Assembly (NCBI RefSeq): GCF_963678635.1 | Contig: NC_087063.1 | Coordinates: forward strand, 37,147,113-37,211,112 | Direction of reading: 5' to 3' | Source of the DNA: Symsagittifera roscoffensis | Taxonomy: Eukaryota > Xenacoelomorpha > Acoela > Convolutidae | Length of the DNA stretch: 64,000 nt | Shown here: positions 44,080-55,783 of the stretch, in pieces | Layout of the letters: each line of letters begins with the position of its first letter | How positions within the stretch are numbered: the stretch's first letter is position 1 | Translations under genes and position numbers: made by a program | The notes under the pieces: model-generated | Told to the model about the DNA's origin: nothing | Databases searched by the model: none | Seen by the model: only the letters and a program-made list of their open reading frames with translations

Positions 44080-45300
44080 ATTTCTTATTCGGATTACATC
44101 TCCGCTTACGCTTTAATACCACGAATTATATCACAGTTTGGCCACAATTACTTTTTAAACCCCATAACTTCACAAAGAATGATCAGAAAAGAAAATTGTT
44201 TTTTTTTTAGCTCAGAACAACAAAGGGTATAGAAAATTCCATCAAAAACTGCGTGTTGAAAATTCGAAATTTGACTGGAGAAAAAACCAACCCGAGATTA
44301 AATATTCCAACATTTTCTTCGAATGTCGGAATCAAAAGTACAGTTCTGAAACTTGTTTGAGTGATATTTTTTGTGTGTTTAGTGTTGCGACTTTAGAAGA
44401 AAGTGACGGAATAAGTGTGCTCAATGTGTTTTTTTACAGACGAACTTCTTTTTTGTAATTTGCATTTTCTGATGTTTTTATCATGGGAACGTATTGTAAG
44501 TTTGAGCTGAATTTGAAAACATCTTTCTTCTGTGATCGTTTTTGAACAATTAAGGAGTTTAAAATTGCCTATTTGGCCAAACTGAGATAACTACCGCGCA
44601 AAAAAGTTTGTGCTGGTAATGAGTCAGTGGATCGTTAATCCATCTGAGAAATTGTACTGAAGATATAAGTGTGTTTTCAGTGTTATTTTGTTTCGTTATT
44701 TTATATCGATTATAATCTTCTCTTATTGTTCCGACTTTTGTAATGAAAATAATGGAATATTTGTGCTCGGGGTGGGTTTTCAGACCAATTTCGATTTCTT
44801 AACTAGCCTTTTTGACGTAATTTTTTCTATATCATTCAAAAGGTATTACTATCATGAGCTTAAATTTGAAAAAATATTTCACCTGTGATCATTTTTCGTC
44901 AAGTTAAAGGGTTATAAAGTTGTCATTGCGGCCAATTTGGGACAATTAACGCGCGATACATTTCGCGCTATTAACGCGGAAGCGGAGATTAAACCCGTAC
45001 AAAAAATTGTTCCAAATTGGTTGAAGGAAGCTCATTTGTTACAATTGATGTGTTACTAAGAATAAAATTTATCAGTTTGTACTTTAAATGGCGTGTGTTG
45101 GGATGATTTTTACAAAAAATATCAAATTTTTCCTATCAAAATAATTCTTTTTTTTCATTAAATTTTTTACTTTTTCATGCTATTACTGCTCCCGAAACCT
45201 TAAAAGGCAGTCGGAACTTTCACGACTTTACACTGATACGAGCAGTCTTAACGGGGTTTTTTAATATCGCCGTTCAGGCCAATTTGGGACTTGGAAAAAT
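44080..45300 (-). repeat. Foldback-family repeats: one forward and two inverted copies
   Basis: 44080-44370 is a forward copy (ctccgcttacgctttaatacc, cgagattaaatattcc). 44390-44600 is an inverted partial copy (ctgtgatcgtttttgaac, ggccaaactgagata). 44690-45240 is a longer inverted copy matching 40690-41230. The pair at 44080-44600 forms a local palindrome. The core ttaacgcgcgat...gcgctattaacgcggaagcgg is GC-rich in an AT-rich setting. Confidence 0.75.
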
Positions 45301-45499
45301 TAACGCGCGATGATAATGATTGTCGAACCATTAGCCTTTTCAGCTTTCAATTCCATGGTTTCTCATATTAAGTTCCCAACTTCATCTTACAGTGTTTAAA
45401 AAGTTTAAAAGTGTTCACATTTACATTTTAGATATCAGGAAGTTGCAATTCGAATTAGTATTTTGATTGTTTATGATCATTAAAGTCCTCGGTGGAGCC

Positions 45500-47600
45500 C
45501 TTAGTGTTTTCCCTAGGTGTTACCAAAGCTAATTTTACGCCGGGTCGAGTTTTTTCCCTAGCGCTGTTTTTATTACGCACGAGCGCGCTCTACTGTCAGA
45601 CCCGGTGAAATCTCGATGATTCGTCCAAGTGGCTAGATTGCAAGTGGGATGAAGTTCTCCAGTATCCATTCGAGGTCTCCAGTTTTGATGACATCTCTGG
45701 ATATGACCATTTCGAGCGCCGATTAGATGTCGGGGCATATTTTTTCAGCAGACGGCGCCAGAAGCAACCCATTTCCTCTTTCACCAATCTCCAAGACTTC
45801 GCGAACAGCTTACTGATTGGCTGGTCACTGAAGGCCGCTGATGGTGTGTACAGAAAAGTTCTGCCAAGAAGATAACGGTTTGGAGCCAACGGATTTCCCT
45901 AGTTGTAATCGTTTGATGGTTTCTGGGAAAATTTTTTCAAGTCAAATTTCAGAAATGAGGGATTTTGCTGAATCCCGGTAATATGCAATCGGCAATTTTT
46001 TTCTTTGTTCCTTAACGAGCTAATAAACATTAGAATCATCGTAGTTACTTTGAGTAACTTGAGCCAATCAGAGAAAAGTGAAAAATCGATTAGAGGCTTG
46101 TCCTCTCCTTGTCTTGCGCTGAAGAACTTGGAGGCTTAAACCACTCCAATTCCGGTGTCATTAGGAAGTCGGGAGACTGGAACCAGAATTTATTCCTCTT
46201 GTGGCATAATCAGCTGGGTTGCGATTCCCTGAAAAATGATTCCATTGTGACTCTTTGGAATTTGAAAACTTTTCAGTGACCCTCTTGCTACAAAAGTCTT
46301 TGCGCCTTAGCTTGAAAGTTATAAACGAGCTTGCGGAGGAAATTCGAATACCTCACAAATGACAAAAGGTTGCGAGGATTTGCACGCTCGAAGTCTTCGA
46401 GTTGTTTTATGTAGGCAGCCACAATGAATTTTGAGTTACCAAACCTACGAATGAGTTCTTCTATAGCCTGGCCATACTGGCTAGAGTCTGCGCCATAACT
46501 CTCTGATAAAATTTTTGCGCTGCATGTAACCTGTAAATAGTGTTTGAAGATATGTAATTTTCTGCATAGGACTTATACGAGGATTCTTTCCAATAGATGT
46601 TTGATATAGTTCAAACCAATTGTTACAATCAAGTGCATTTCCATCGAAATCAATAGACGTATATTGAGAAGTTTAAAAACTTTCAAGCTATAAGCAGATG
46701 TGATGTGTTGTCTTGTGGATTAGACGAACTAGTCAACAATGGCTGCGAACTTTTGTTGTTGTTCATTTCGTCAGTTGAGGTCCATCGATGACCATATTGT
46801 GTGCCTGACCGAAGAGGGCTACTAGTTGTAGCGGTTGGCAATGGCCTGTCAAATGTTGAAGTCTGACCATGAAAAACCCTTAGTTCTGGGATGCAGAATT
46901 GGAGAAAGGAATGTTGTTCAAATTGAATCATACAAGCCTCCAAAGTGTTGTGGAGGCTAAATGGATGTTCTACTGAAATTGTTAAAATTTCACGTCATCT
47001 TTTTTGTTACTGGAGCCTCTGCTCGATAAGGAGAGCTGGTACAGATGCTTGAATCGTGTAGAGTTCTAAGTAGGTTCTCATCTACAGAAGAGTTACAATC
47101 TTAAATTGTCACACATTTTGATGGACCTTGGTCCAAAATGGAGTACCTCTGTTCGTTACTATACATTCCGACACTGGTTGTTTCAGTTATGAAGAAGAAG
47201 TCCGGTGGTTCAGAAGACCGGCTGGCGGTTATTGTTGCTGTAGCAACTGAGTTATCGTTGGAAATACACACTGGTGCAAAAAAAGCTATGAGGTTGTTTT
47301 CAGCTGGAGCAACTAAGCTATGATTGAATCATGTTTCGTTTCCGATGCAAGTCTTCTCGTACTTTTCCCTTGCTTAATTGCTTTCAATTTTCTATTGCGC
47401 AATGTAGAAGTACGTTCTAAACAGTCGTTGACTTCTTCAGAAGAAAAAAAAGCTAATTCATCAGCAATTTTTTCAATTTCTGTTACCAGAGTAACAAATT
47501 CCTCGAAAGAAAGCTTAACATCGTCGATTTCTTGGGATGTCAGTTAATGTTCAAGTTCTTCTAATGAACTTTAGGAGCCATTGCGTAGCCGATCAACAAA
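45500..47600 (-). pseudogene. Bel/Pao retrotransposon remnant: gag joined to the end of pol
   Basis: In minus-strand order: a gag N-terminal part at about 47570-47330 (SFEEFVTLVTEIEKIADELA), then gag with NWFELYQTSIGKNP and PMQKITYLQ near 46650-46550 and QYGQAIEELIRRFGNSKFIV near 46480-46400, as in Pao gag (WxxFxxxF..., ERFGxPxxI). A junction to the pre-integrase segment follows (LMTPELEWF near 46150), then the integrase C-terminus at 45890-45530 (NRYLLGRTFLYTP, FWRRLLKKYAPTSNRRSKW, ARSCVIKTALGKKLDPA), the signature end of Bel/Pao pol. Protease, RT and RNase H are missing through deletion; frames are broken. Confidence 0.75.
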
Positions 47601-47729
47601 ACAAAGTAGATAAAGGGATAAAAGTTTAGAAGAACTAGTCAAGTAGTGTCCTAGGTCAAGCAAGGGAAAACCAGTGGCGACAGGTTATTTTGAAGAGAGC
47701 TTTGCTGTAAAAGACACAAGCACGAGTAC

Positions 47730-48440
47730 TGTTATAAGCAAAGTTTGCTCTGACGGTCAAACGGTAAAAATTAGGGACAACTAGCGAAGCCCAACTTTAA
47801 GGAGAACGGTTTGTTCTACCTGAAAAACAAAAATGCTAGATATACTAGCGAAATTACCAGGAAGCTGGGTTAAACCAACTTCAAGGAGAAAGGTTTGCTC
47901 TGACGAACAGACGGAAAATTCTAGGTCTACTAGCAAAACGAGAAAGCTGGGATTAACCAACTTTAAGGAGAAAGGCTTGCTCTGTCGAGCAAAGGAGAAA
48001 AGCAAGAGATGACTAGCGAGCGAGACAAAAGCTGGGCGGAACCGACTTTCAGGAAAAAAGTTTGTCCGTACGGACAAGCGGAAAGTGCTAAAGACTACTA
48101 ACGAAGGCACGAAGAAGCTGGGTTTAACCAATTTTAAGGAGAAAAGTTTGCTCTGTCGAGCAAACGAGAAAAGCTAGAGATGACTAGCGAGCGAGACAAA
48201 AGGTGGGCGGAACATACTTTCGGGAGAAAAGTCCGCCCTTATGGACAAACAGAAAACGCTAGAGACTACTAGCGAAGGGACCAAGAAGCTGGGTTTAACC
48301 AACTTTAAGGAGACAGGTTTGATCTGTCGAGCAAACGAGAGAAGCTAGAGATGACTAGCGAGCGAGACAAAAGCTGGGCGGAACCAACCTTGTAGACGTA
48401 CGTTTGATCTGACGAACAAACTATTCAGGCTGGAAGGCGA
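47730..48440 (+). repeat. Minisatellite, units of about 85-95 bp
   Basis: Repeats of the form aagctgggtttaaccaactttaaggagaaaggtttgctctgtcgagcaaacgagaaaagctagagatgactagcgag are strung together, alternating with a variant ending in caagcggaaagtgctaaagactact. About eight copies with variable identity. The minus frame 47781-48131 is repeat translation. Confidence 0.85.
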
Positions 48441-48449
48441 CCAGCGTAA

Positions 48450-50300
48450 AGCTCGAGACAAGCTTTGAAATAAGTTTGTAAGGTATCAAAAGCTCCAATA
48501 AATTGAAAAAATCTTGTTGAAGTGGATGTTGTAAGTCGTTGTAGTCTTCGTCGTAGGATGCCGTAGCATCGCACCGTTCCTGATGACAGCCGCAATTCTT
48601 ATATAAAAAATATCGTGCGTGATATTGCCCAAAAATTTTTTTTAGTCTGTATGAGTTAAATCAATTAAAATTCAAATTTTGAATTCGTTAGCAACTTTTT
48701 TTGTGTGTAGCAGGTAGAAGCTTTTATGAAGCCAGTAGAAAATTTCAACTGACTTTGAAAACCTTATTACATTGATTAGGAAACGTTATTACGCGTACTG
48801 TTTATTAATATTTTTTTTTTGAAAATTTAAAGAAATTTTATCAACCTTGTTTTTGTTTGTTATATTATACTAGATGAGTTATGAACTTCACAGCGCTTTT
48901 GTTTTTTAAAGAAATCTAAGTTATTGCTGGGTCAGGAACACAAAGTTTAAAAATCCAAAAAGGGAATATTTTTTTGAAATCTATCGTTGTTCCCCCGAGG
49001 AGAATTTCAATATTTTAAATTAGTGCAGCAAAGAATGTATCTAAAAATTTTGATGAAAAGCATTCTGACGAAATAAAACTGTATGACGTATGAACTGATA
49101 AAGCAACATATGAAATCGCCATTTATGTACATTTGTTTGTATAACAATTTTTGAGAGAAAAAACAGGCTTCGGTCCTTTGAGTAAAAATTGCCTCACTCA
49201 CAATTTTTGTCAAACTCGTATTTGCAACCCATACAAATCAAACTCGCATTTGCAAATCAAATCAAACTCGTATTTGCAATCAATACAACAATGAAACGCA
49301 GCCGTAACTGATTGTTTTTTTGTATACATTTTGTGTGAAGGCTAGTACAAGTTTTGGAAAGATCTTGCCTGGTCCTGATCCTTTTTAAGAACCTGGATGA
49401 AATTGATGTGGAGTACTGGTAGAGGCGTCCAGATCCCTTGTCAAGCGGGAAGTATTGTGCACATCAGAAGATTGTGGTCGCCATGATTGCCGAACCATTA
49501 GTCTTTTGAGCTTTCAATTCAATCATTTCTCATATTTAGTTCCCAATTTTATCTTTCAGTCAAATGTTGAAGAGTGTTCACATTTAAATTTAAGATATCA
49601 GGAAGTCACAAATCGACTTTATTAATATGATTGTTAATGATCATTACCACGCGATGTAATTCGTACTATTAACACTTAAGCGGAGATATATTCCGAAACT
49701 TAGACTGATACTGAGTCATGCTATTTAGTTTATTTAAAAATTTACTACATGCAAAATATATCCTTTTCTTGTTTAGACAGCGTGTGAGGTAATGATAAAA
49801 AATCCAAAAAAAAAATTCAAAATTTTCATTTTTTTTTGGATTTTTCATCAAATTTTTTTAATTGAACATTATTAATAAACGTTAAAAAATAGTCGGAACA
49901 TTCAGGGCTTTAACATAATACGATCTGTTTTGTTTGTGTTTTACTGATTAATTTGTTTTATTTTGTAATGTTTTGCTAAAGTTGTTTGCTGTTATTTGAT
50001 GAGTCATTGACTTGTTGAAGTCTGATTTGTTCAATTATCTAAATTAGGTGAGTTTTTTAATGAGACTCGTTGGTTACACGAGAAGAGAAGAGATGGATCT
50101 ATTTCCGGCCGGATAGTCTAAAATTGATCCTAATTTTTCTCTTTGGCCCTGGATCCCTAATATTTGTCGAAATACAGTAAGAGTGTTTTTTGAGATCATG
50201 TTTTTTTCTGACATCTTATAAAAATAAATCAGAGTTAAGAATGAGCATTTAGGGGTTAGGAAAATGATTTTTTTTAAATTAAATGATTTGCTATCTAAAT
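48450..50300. other. AT-rich spacer
   Basis: No gene recognised. It holds a short direct repeat caaatcaaactcg(c/t)atttgcaa at 49220-49285, an inverted fragment of the foldback family at 49880-49920 and the repeat noted at 49480-49645. Confidence 0.5.
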
Positions 50301-50405
50301 GCTAGAAGCAATAACTTAAATGGAACTAGGATTGCATGTAGTAAACTTGATGGCACGAAACTTGATTTCATATGGTCATAAGTCCTTTAATTCCTCGTTT
50401 TGCAG

Positions 50406-50538
50406 CTCGACTGTTCTGTTTGGTCTGCTGTTGGCCAGTGCCGCCACTCTGATCGTGGCTGTGGAAGTGTCTCTCTCTGGATACTTATTGGTGTATGTCG
50501 ATTTTGGGATGAAAAACAGATGGGTGGCTCTACTCCTA
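50406..50538 (+). CDS. Candidate second exon of the host membrane-protein gene
   Basis: A textbook acceptor (pyrimidine run, cgttttgcag) precedes 50406 and a donor (cta|gttagt) follows 50538. The exon has raised GC content. After the one base that completes the split codon from 7504-7694, it reads STVLFGLLLASAATLIVAVE, VSLSGYLLVYVDFG and MKNRWVALLL, containing one clear membrane helix and parts of others. Exon 1 ends with AA of a codon and this exon begins with C, so AAC joins in the only frame that gives the hydrophobic reading. Family unknown. The remaining exons must lie beyond the window. Confidence 0.5.
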
Positions 50539-50639
50539 GTTAGTATTGATTCTATCGCCAATCATGTTTTTCTTTTGACATGACATATGTAGTATGTAAG
50601 TTAATTTCAATCTATGTTAACATATGCTTACCCGGGCTG

Positions 50640-51000
50640 ACCAAAATGCGCAACCACACGTCGCACCATGCATGATTCCATGGAAGCCATGAAAAATTGC
50701 CGACCTATTTTTATGTTAAAAGAACACATTTTCCATGCATGGCGCGACGTATGGTTGCACATTTTTTTAAATTATGGGGGACCTCAAATTAGACAATATT
50801 GATACTTTTACCAGGGCTGTTGATAACTTATATGTCACCATGGATGCTTGCAATGTATGGTTACAATGGTATCATGCATGGCGCGACGTATGGTTACTAT
50901 GGTATCATGCATGGCGTGACGTATGGATACCATGGAAACATATATGGCGCGACATATGATTAACAAAGAACCATATTTGGCGCGACATAGAAACTGAATA
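50640..51000 (+). repeat. Short palindromic repeats with catgcatggcgcgacgtatgg core; 33-bp tandem triplet
   Basis: The core catgcatggcgcgacgtatggtt occurs at about 50740 and three times in a 33-bp tandem at 50860-50960. It occurs inverted at 50650 (aaccacacgtcgcaccatgc), and relatives lie at 51570-51605 and 51710-51770. The tandem part translates as an 11-residue repeat (WLQWYHAWRDV), most likely by chance. Confidence 0.8.
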
Positions 51001-51859
51001 ATCAAATCAATTTAATAATCTCGTGGGAATCCAAAAAGTGCTCTGAACGACCTCAAAAACGTTAGTAGTAAAAATGTTTTTTTTTCGCCGTTCAGAGCAA
51101 AAATTTGGTATCCAAGCAAAGCACATTCTTATCTGATGTAGAAAATTTTACCTAATGACACCGGAAAACATGACTCGTGATGGCTGAATAACTTTCATAA
51201 AACTGTCTAAAACAATGAAGAATTTCAGAAATATGAAAGATTATCAATACATAAAACAACATAATGACCATCAACAAAAACAATTCAACAGAGGCGAAGC
51301 AGAGCTTCGCATCACTTGCGATACAAAAAAATTGTAGCAATTCAAAAAGCGGAATGAAAATTTTTTCTAAAAAATCAAAGATTAAAAAAAATCAAACATT
51401 TTTTTTTCACTTTTCTTCACACATTTTTTGTCCAAAAGTATGTTCTCAGCCTACTTGTCAATATTTGAAACTGCAAAAAACCCCAAAATTAAACAAAAAT
51501 TTGGTGTTGGTTGTCATATCGCATTCTCAATTAAAGTTGTTTTTGTATGGAAACAACGTTTCCATTAATAGCACCATATATGGTGCGACGTATGCTTTGC
51601 ATGGTGAAAATTTTTGATATTTTACCAACAGCTTGCATAATGATGAGAAACCGTTTTATTACTAATTTACTCAGTTAAAAAGCTATTTCGAGGGTTTTCG
51701 AAACCAACGTATGTGCTACGCATGATTAGACATTTTCCATACAAATCATGGATGGATGTGCATGGTTGCGCATTATCTTCTATGGTGGGCAAAACGGGTA
51801 TGCCTGTATGTATGGATGAATCAAATTTGTTACACGCATCCCGGGTTGACCTCCATAGA

Positions 51860-52270
51860 CCGAAAATGCTAATCATACAATTTCATACACCTAGTCTATG
51901 GAAATTATGCTAGTCATACAAATTTCATACAATATTGCAAAATGAATTTAACCGAATTTCAAAGGTATTTTATAGTTGTTTTGGTATCAAAATTGGTATC
52001 TCTTCATAAAAAAAGGAAAAAAATGGTATGAAAAAAATGCTTATCATACAATTTCCATTTATGGAAACTGTATGATTAGCATTTTTTGTTTTCAAATTTT
52101 GTGAAAAAAAAGCTTTGAACAATTGATTCAACTGCTGGCAAAACATTTAAGCGCTGTTTAGGCTGCTAAAACTGAAAACTTTGACTTTTTTCATTTTTGT
52201 TTTCTGAAAAAAAAAACACTAGTCATACAATTTCCATTTATGGAAATTGTATTTATAGCATTTTTTTGAT
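51860..52270 (+). repeat. Hairpin repeats: catacaatttccat-t(t)-atggaaattgtatg
   Basis: Near-perfect inverted repeats with 14-bp arms lie at 52042-52080 (catacaatttccatttatggaaactgtatg region) and 52225-52262, and a rearranged version at 51870-51930. They are probably very short palindromic elements. Confidence 0.75.
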
Positions 52271-52949
52271 GGCGACGACAAAAGTATTTTTGAAATTGCC
52301 CCCAAACATTTTTTGTGTAATTTTTCAACCGCAAATTGATTTTCGTATTCAAACAAACATTTTTTGAAAAAAAAAATTTTGCATGGAAAATTTAATTTTT
52401 TGTGTGTATAACGTAGTCCCGGATATACTAATATTGGCTTTTTTTTCCTTTTCTTTTCATAACTTTTTTCAAAAACGCTTAAAATTTCTCTTTTTGTATG
52501 ACATGTTTTTGTTTGCCTTGATCAATGTCTGGTAATTTAAAAATTCAAATTTATAGGAACCTTTTCTTAAAGTTGTAAGTCCTTAAGCATATTGAAATTT
52601 TGTCGGAACGATCAAAGGAATATAAAGAACAAAAGAAGAACAAAGGGAGCGTCCTTGTTGCAGATTCAGCGTAAAATTCACAAAATGAACAGTTTGGCCT
52701 TCTAATGGTCGTTTTTTGCGTCTAGAACTATCACGTGGTACTTCATTGAAATTTACGTGTACTGGACATGCCAAAACTTAGTCTCGAAAACTGAAAATGG
52801 CGAAAAATTGCCGCTAAAGTCTGGACAAACGTGAAATATCACAGAAATCAAACTTTGGGACCAAACCTAGATGCAAATTTGTAAAAAAAACAAAAGGAAT
52901 ACAATAATTAGATAAGATAGTGCAACAGAGATAATAATTAGTCAACAAA

Positions 52950-54085
52950 GATAATTTTATTTAAAGTTTTCTTCATATGTAAGGTTTTCATCGAAAGATG
53001 ACACGACACTATATCAGAAACAAGCCCAGGTCGGGGATTTGACCACCAACCATTACGACTCGAAAAAGGTATACCCCGACAAAAAAGGTATGTCGCGACT
53101 TTGCGCGACCCAAAAAAAGGCATGTCTCAGTTATGCGCAACCCAAGTGTTTTGCCTGATTTTGCGCGACCCAAAAAAGTTTTTTTTCTTTTTTTCCTGAC
53201 CGAAGTGTTTTGCTTGACTTTCCGCGACCCAAAACAAATAAATTCTCATTTTCAACTTTTCACGTGATTGTGTTCGGCGAAGCTCGACCAGAGTAAAATC
53301 ATGAATTTTCATAATATGTGATTTTTTTGTTACGAAAATTTTTTTCAAATTAATAGATTTCCAATTTTTGCATGCATTTTTGTTCTAATTTTGTTTAAAA
53401 AAATCTAACTAATTCGATTTGCGTTTTCGTGCGACTCATATTGCGACTTTGCGCAACCCGTGCTGTGATTTTGCGCGCATATATTTAGGTACGATGCGAC
53501 TGTACACATCCCATGTTGCGAATTTGCGAACAATGAATCAAACATTTTTTGTGGCATAGAGTCCATATTCTCGACTCAGTTGCAACATAAGTATCGTCGG
53601 ATCTCGGCCCGGAAAACTAACCGACAAATACAAATCAATAAAACAAAACTAATTACACTTACTTTGATCATCATTGTCCGAAATAACAAAAAATTTTGCT
53701 ATAAATGTGAAACCTGCTCTAAAACAAATTCAAATAACGTTTTAAATGCCATTCAGTTTTACAAAGTTTGATAAAATGGTTTCCCCGACAGCTGTAATGA
53801 AGCGTTGGGCGACCTTATAAAAATGTAGTTTGAATTAGTAAGCAATTTTTTTGAATTGTTCACGTACAAAAAAAAAATTTAGCTTTCAAAAAGACAAGGT
53901 TAAGTTTAAGGTTTGCAGATCGTTTTGATTAACATCAGCGTAGTTTATAATTGCCAGACATATAATTCACAACGATGAGTTTGACATTTCGAGCGTTAAT
54001 CCGAGTTATTTGAAAAATTTACTGAATAAAAAACCACCCCAAGCATAGTTTCTTGAGACAATGATTTGCGACCCAAAAAGACCAG
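52950..54085 (+). other. Insertion of about 1.1 kb splitting the first satellite unit
   Basis: In units 2-4 the sequence corresponding to 52840-52945 runs directly into that at 54090. In unit 1 they are 1.14 kb apart. The inserted piece contains repeats of ttttgcgcgacccaaaaaa at 53090-53235 and a looser set at 53450-53530. No target duplication or terminal repeat is evident, so it may be an insertion or a segment lost from the other units. Confidence 0.6.
53090..53235 (+). repeat. Short repeats of ttttgcgcgacccaaaaaag
   Basis: Four or five copies of (t)ttgcgcgacccaaaaaa separated by 15-35 bases; a further diverged group lies near 53440-53530. Confidence 0.7.
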
Positions 54086-54188
54086 TAAGTGTCATTTAGA
54101 ACACTAGTTTCAAAATATAGAAGGTGGATGAGTGATGCCTCCAAGAATACAGCCAGCACAACTGCACATTTTTTGAGAAGCATCAAGG

Positions 54189-54578
54189 TCATTTTTGAGC
54201 TGAGCCAGCACTCTCTTTGTTAATATCAAGGCTGGCCTTGGTTTTGTTAAAAAAATGGTTTAGATAGACTGATGATATGGATTTATGTTGAGACTTTGCA
54301 GACGTATGCTCAGACTTTGCAGACTTATGATTAGACTTTGCAGACTTATGGTTAGACTTTGCAGACTTACGTTCAGACTTTGCAGACTTAAGTTCAGACT
54401 TTGCAGACTTAGGTTCAGATTTTGCAGGCTTAGGTTCAGACTTTGCAGACTCATGTTCAGACTTTGCAGACTTATATTTAGACTTCGCAGGCTCATCCTT
54501 AGACTTGACTTTGACCTGCGTGGCGATTATTAATTCTGAACACACAACGACGACCTCATGCAGTTTAGAGAGACACAT
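54189..54578 (-). CDS. Satellite unit 1 ORF with KSAKSE heptad repeats, 129 aa (coding status doubtful)
   Basis: From ATG 54578 (MCLSKLHEVVVVCSELIIAT) the frame runs through about eleven 7-residue repeats of the form KSAKSEx to a unique tail (SSVYLNHFFNKTKASLDINK) and TGA at 54189. Composition is highly charged and Lys/Ser-rich, likely disordered or helical. The 21-bp unit has no stop in several frames on both strands, so length alone proves nothing; units 2-4 carry frameshifts or stops in this frame. The stop overlaps the ATG of the next ORF (ATGA at 54189-54192). Confidence 0.3.
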   Translation of the reverse strand: MCLSKLHEVVVVCSELIIATQVKVKSKDEPAKSKYKSAKSEHESAKSEPKPAKSEPKSAKSELKSAKSERKSAKSNHKSAKSNHKSAKSEHTSAKSQHKSISSVYLNHFFNKTKASLDINKESAGSAQK

Positions 54579-54780
54579 GGCAAAGTCGGGAGAACACTAC
54601 GCTGGTGCAGAGCAGATCAAGTGATCGATCCTCCAAGAGACCTCAATCTTGTTAGATTGGTCGGAATAAAAACAGCGAACTCAATTATATACATTCCTCA
54701 CTTTCTGTGAAAATGCGAACAACAAGTTTTTCACCACGCTGCATTTGAATAATTGTGCATTACAATATCAAGAGAAAATT

Positions 54781-55035
54781 TTAAAGCAGAGTAAGAAAAA
54801 ACATGAGGCAAAAAATAGTAATGTTTGATAGCATTCCTGTCTTGCCAGATTGGAATTCACTCTTGCTGTTGAGTTTGCAGGCTGAGCTCTCTTGCAAAAA
54901 GCATAGCTTGTTGGGCCCAAGCAACTGCAGTTTGGTTTTTCCCTGAATTTTTCTACAAACGATGAAAAACAGAATGTGAAGGAATCTCGTGATAATAATG
55001 GGATGTGTTTGTAGCATTACGTAAAAAATGCGCAA
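54781..55035 (-). CDS. Satellite spacer ORF, 84 aa (coding status doubtful)
   Basis: MRIFYVMLQTHPIIITRFLH... with a Cys/Leu middle (LLGPNKLCFLQESS) and a hydrophobic end. The same frame is recognisable but broken in unit 4 (63703-63509 plus continuation past a stop). No family. Confidence 0.2.
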   Translation of the reverse strand: MRIFYVMLQTHPIIITRFLHILFFIVCRKIQGKTKLQLLGPNKLCFLQESSACKLNSKSEFQSGKTGMLSNITIFCLMFFLTLL

Positions 55036-55783
55036 ACTACCCTAAAAGAACAGTATTTGAACTTAATTCGTTATAAAAAAATTGCTGTTTCAATTGCATT
55101 AAGGAAACAGCGTCTAAATGTTTTGCGATTAAAAAAAAACGGTACTTTTTGTGAAGTTTAGAATGACCCGGGTCGAGGTACGCGACTGAAGAAAAAATTT
55201 TGTAAATTGCGCCGCATACCGTTTTAAGACTGGATTTTGCAGTCGCGCCGCGAGCTTAAGTCGCCCTGTCAGTATTTTGTTAGGTCGCGCCGTCAGTTTT
55301 TTCTTAAGTCACCCCGTCAGTCTTTCCTTAAATCGCGGCACTTAAGTCTTTGCTAAAGTCGGGTCGACAGTCTTTTCTCAAGTCGCGCCGCTTAAAAATT
55401 TTCTTATATCGCGCCGCTTAAATCTTTTCTTAAGTCGCGCCGCTTAAGTCTTTTCTTAAATCGCGCGGCTTAAATGTTTTCTTAGGTCGCGCCGTCAGTC
55501 TTTTCTTAAGTCGCGCAGCTTAAGTGTTTTCTTAAAACGCGTCGTCAGTCTTTTCTTAAGTCGCGCCACTTAAGTTTTTCTTAAAACGCGTCGTCAGTCT
55601 TTCCAAAAGTCGCGCCGCTTAAGTCTTTTCTTTGGTCGTGCCTTCAGTCTTTTCTTAAGTCGCGCCGCTTAAGTCTTTCTTTATATCGTCCCATCAGTGT
55701 TTTCTTTTGTCGCTACGCTTAAGTTTTTTCTTATGTCGTGCGGCTTAAGTCTTTTCTTAAATTCTGGGCTAAAATCACAGTGA

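Larger units (their letters stand above)
45310..49645 (+). repeat. Direct repeat pair (about 165 bp) at 45310-45480 and 49480-49645
   Basis: Both share gaaccattag(c/t)cttttgagctttcaattc, tctcatatt(a/t)agttccca, gtgttcacattta and agatatcaggaagt, then gattgtt.atgatcatta. They flank the Bel/Pao remnant. They could be its decayed LTR parts, but both also adjoin acgcgatg-type sequence of the foldback family, so a separate repeat is equally likely. Confidence 0.6.

Noticed and set aside
49220-49285. Possible CRISPR-like spaced repeats (caaatcaaactcg.atttgcaa)
   Set aside because: Only three short imperfect copies in a eukaryotic setting; spacing is irregular.
50774-50959. 11-residue repeat frame with WYHAWRDV
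   Set aside because: The 33-bp tandem is a product of the palindromic repeat family and has no flanking coding signal.
54285-54533. Arginine/leucine/cysteine-rich frames (RLCRLRFRLCRL)
   Set aside because: Off-frame reading of the 21-bp repeat; no start signal or constraint.
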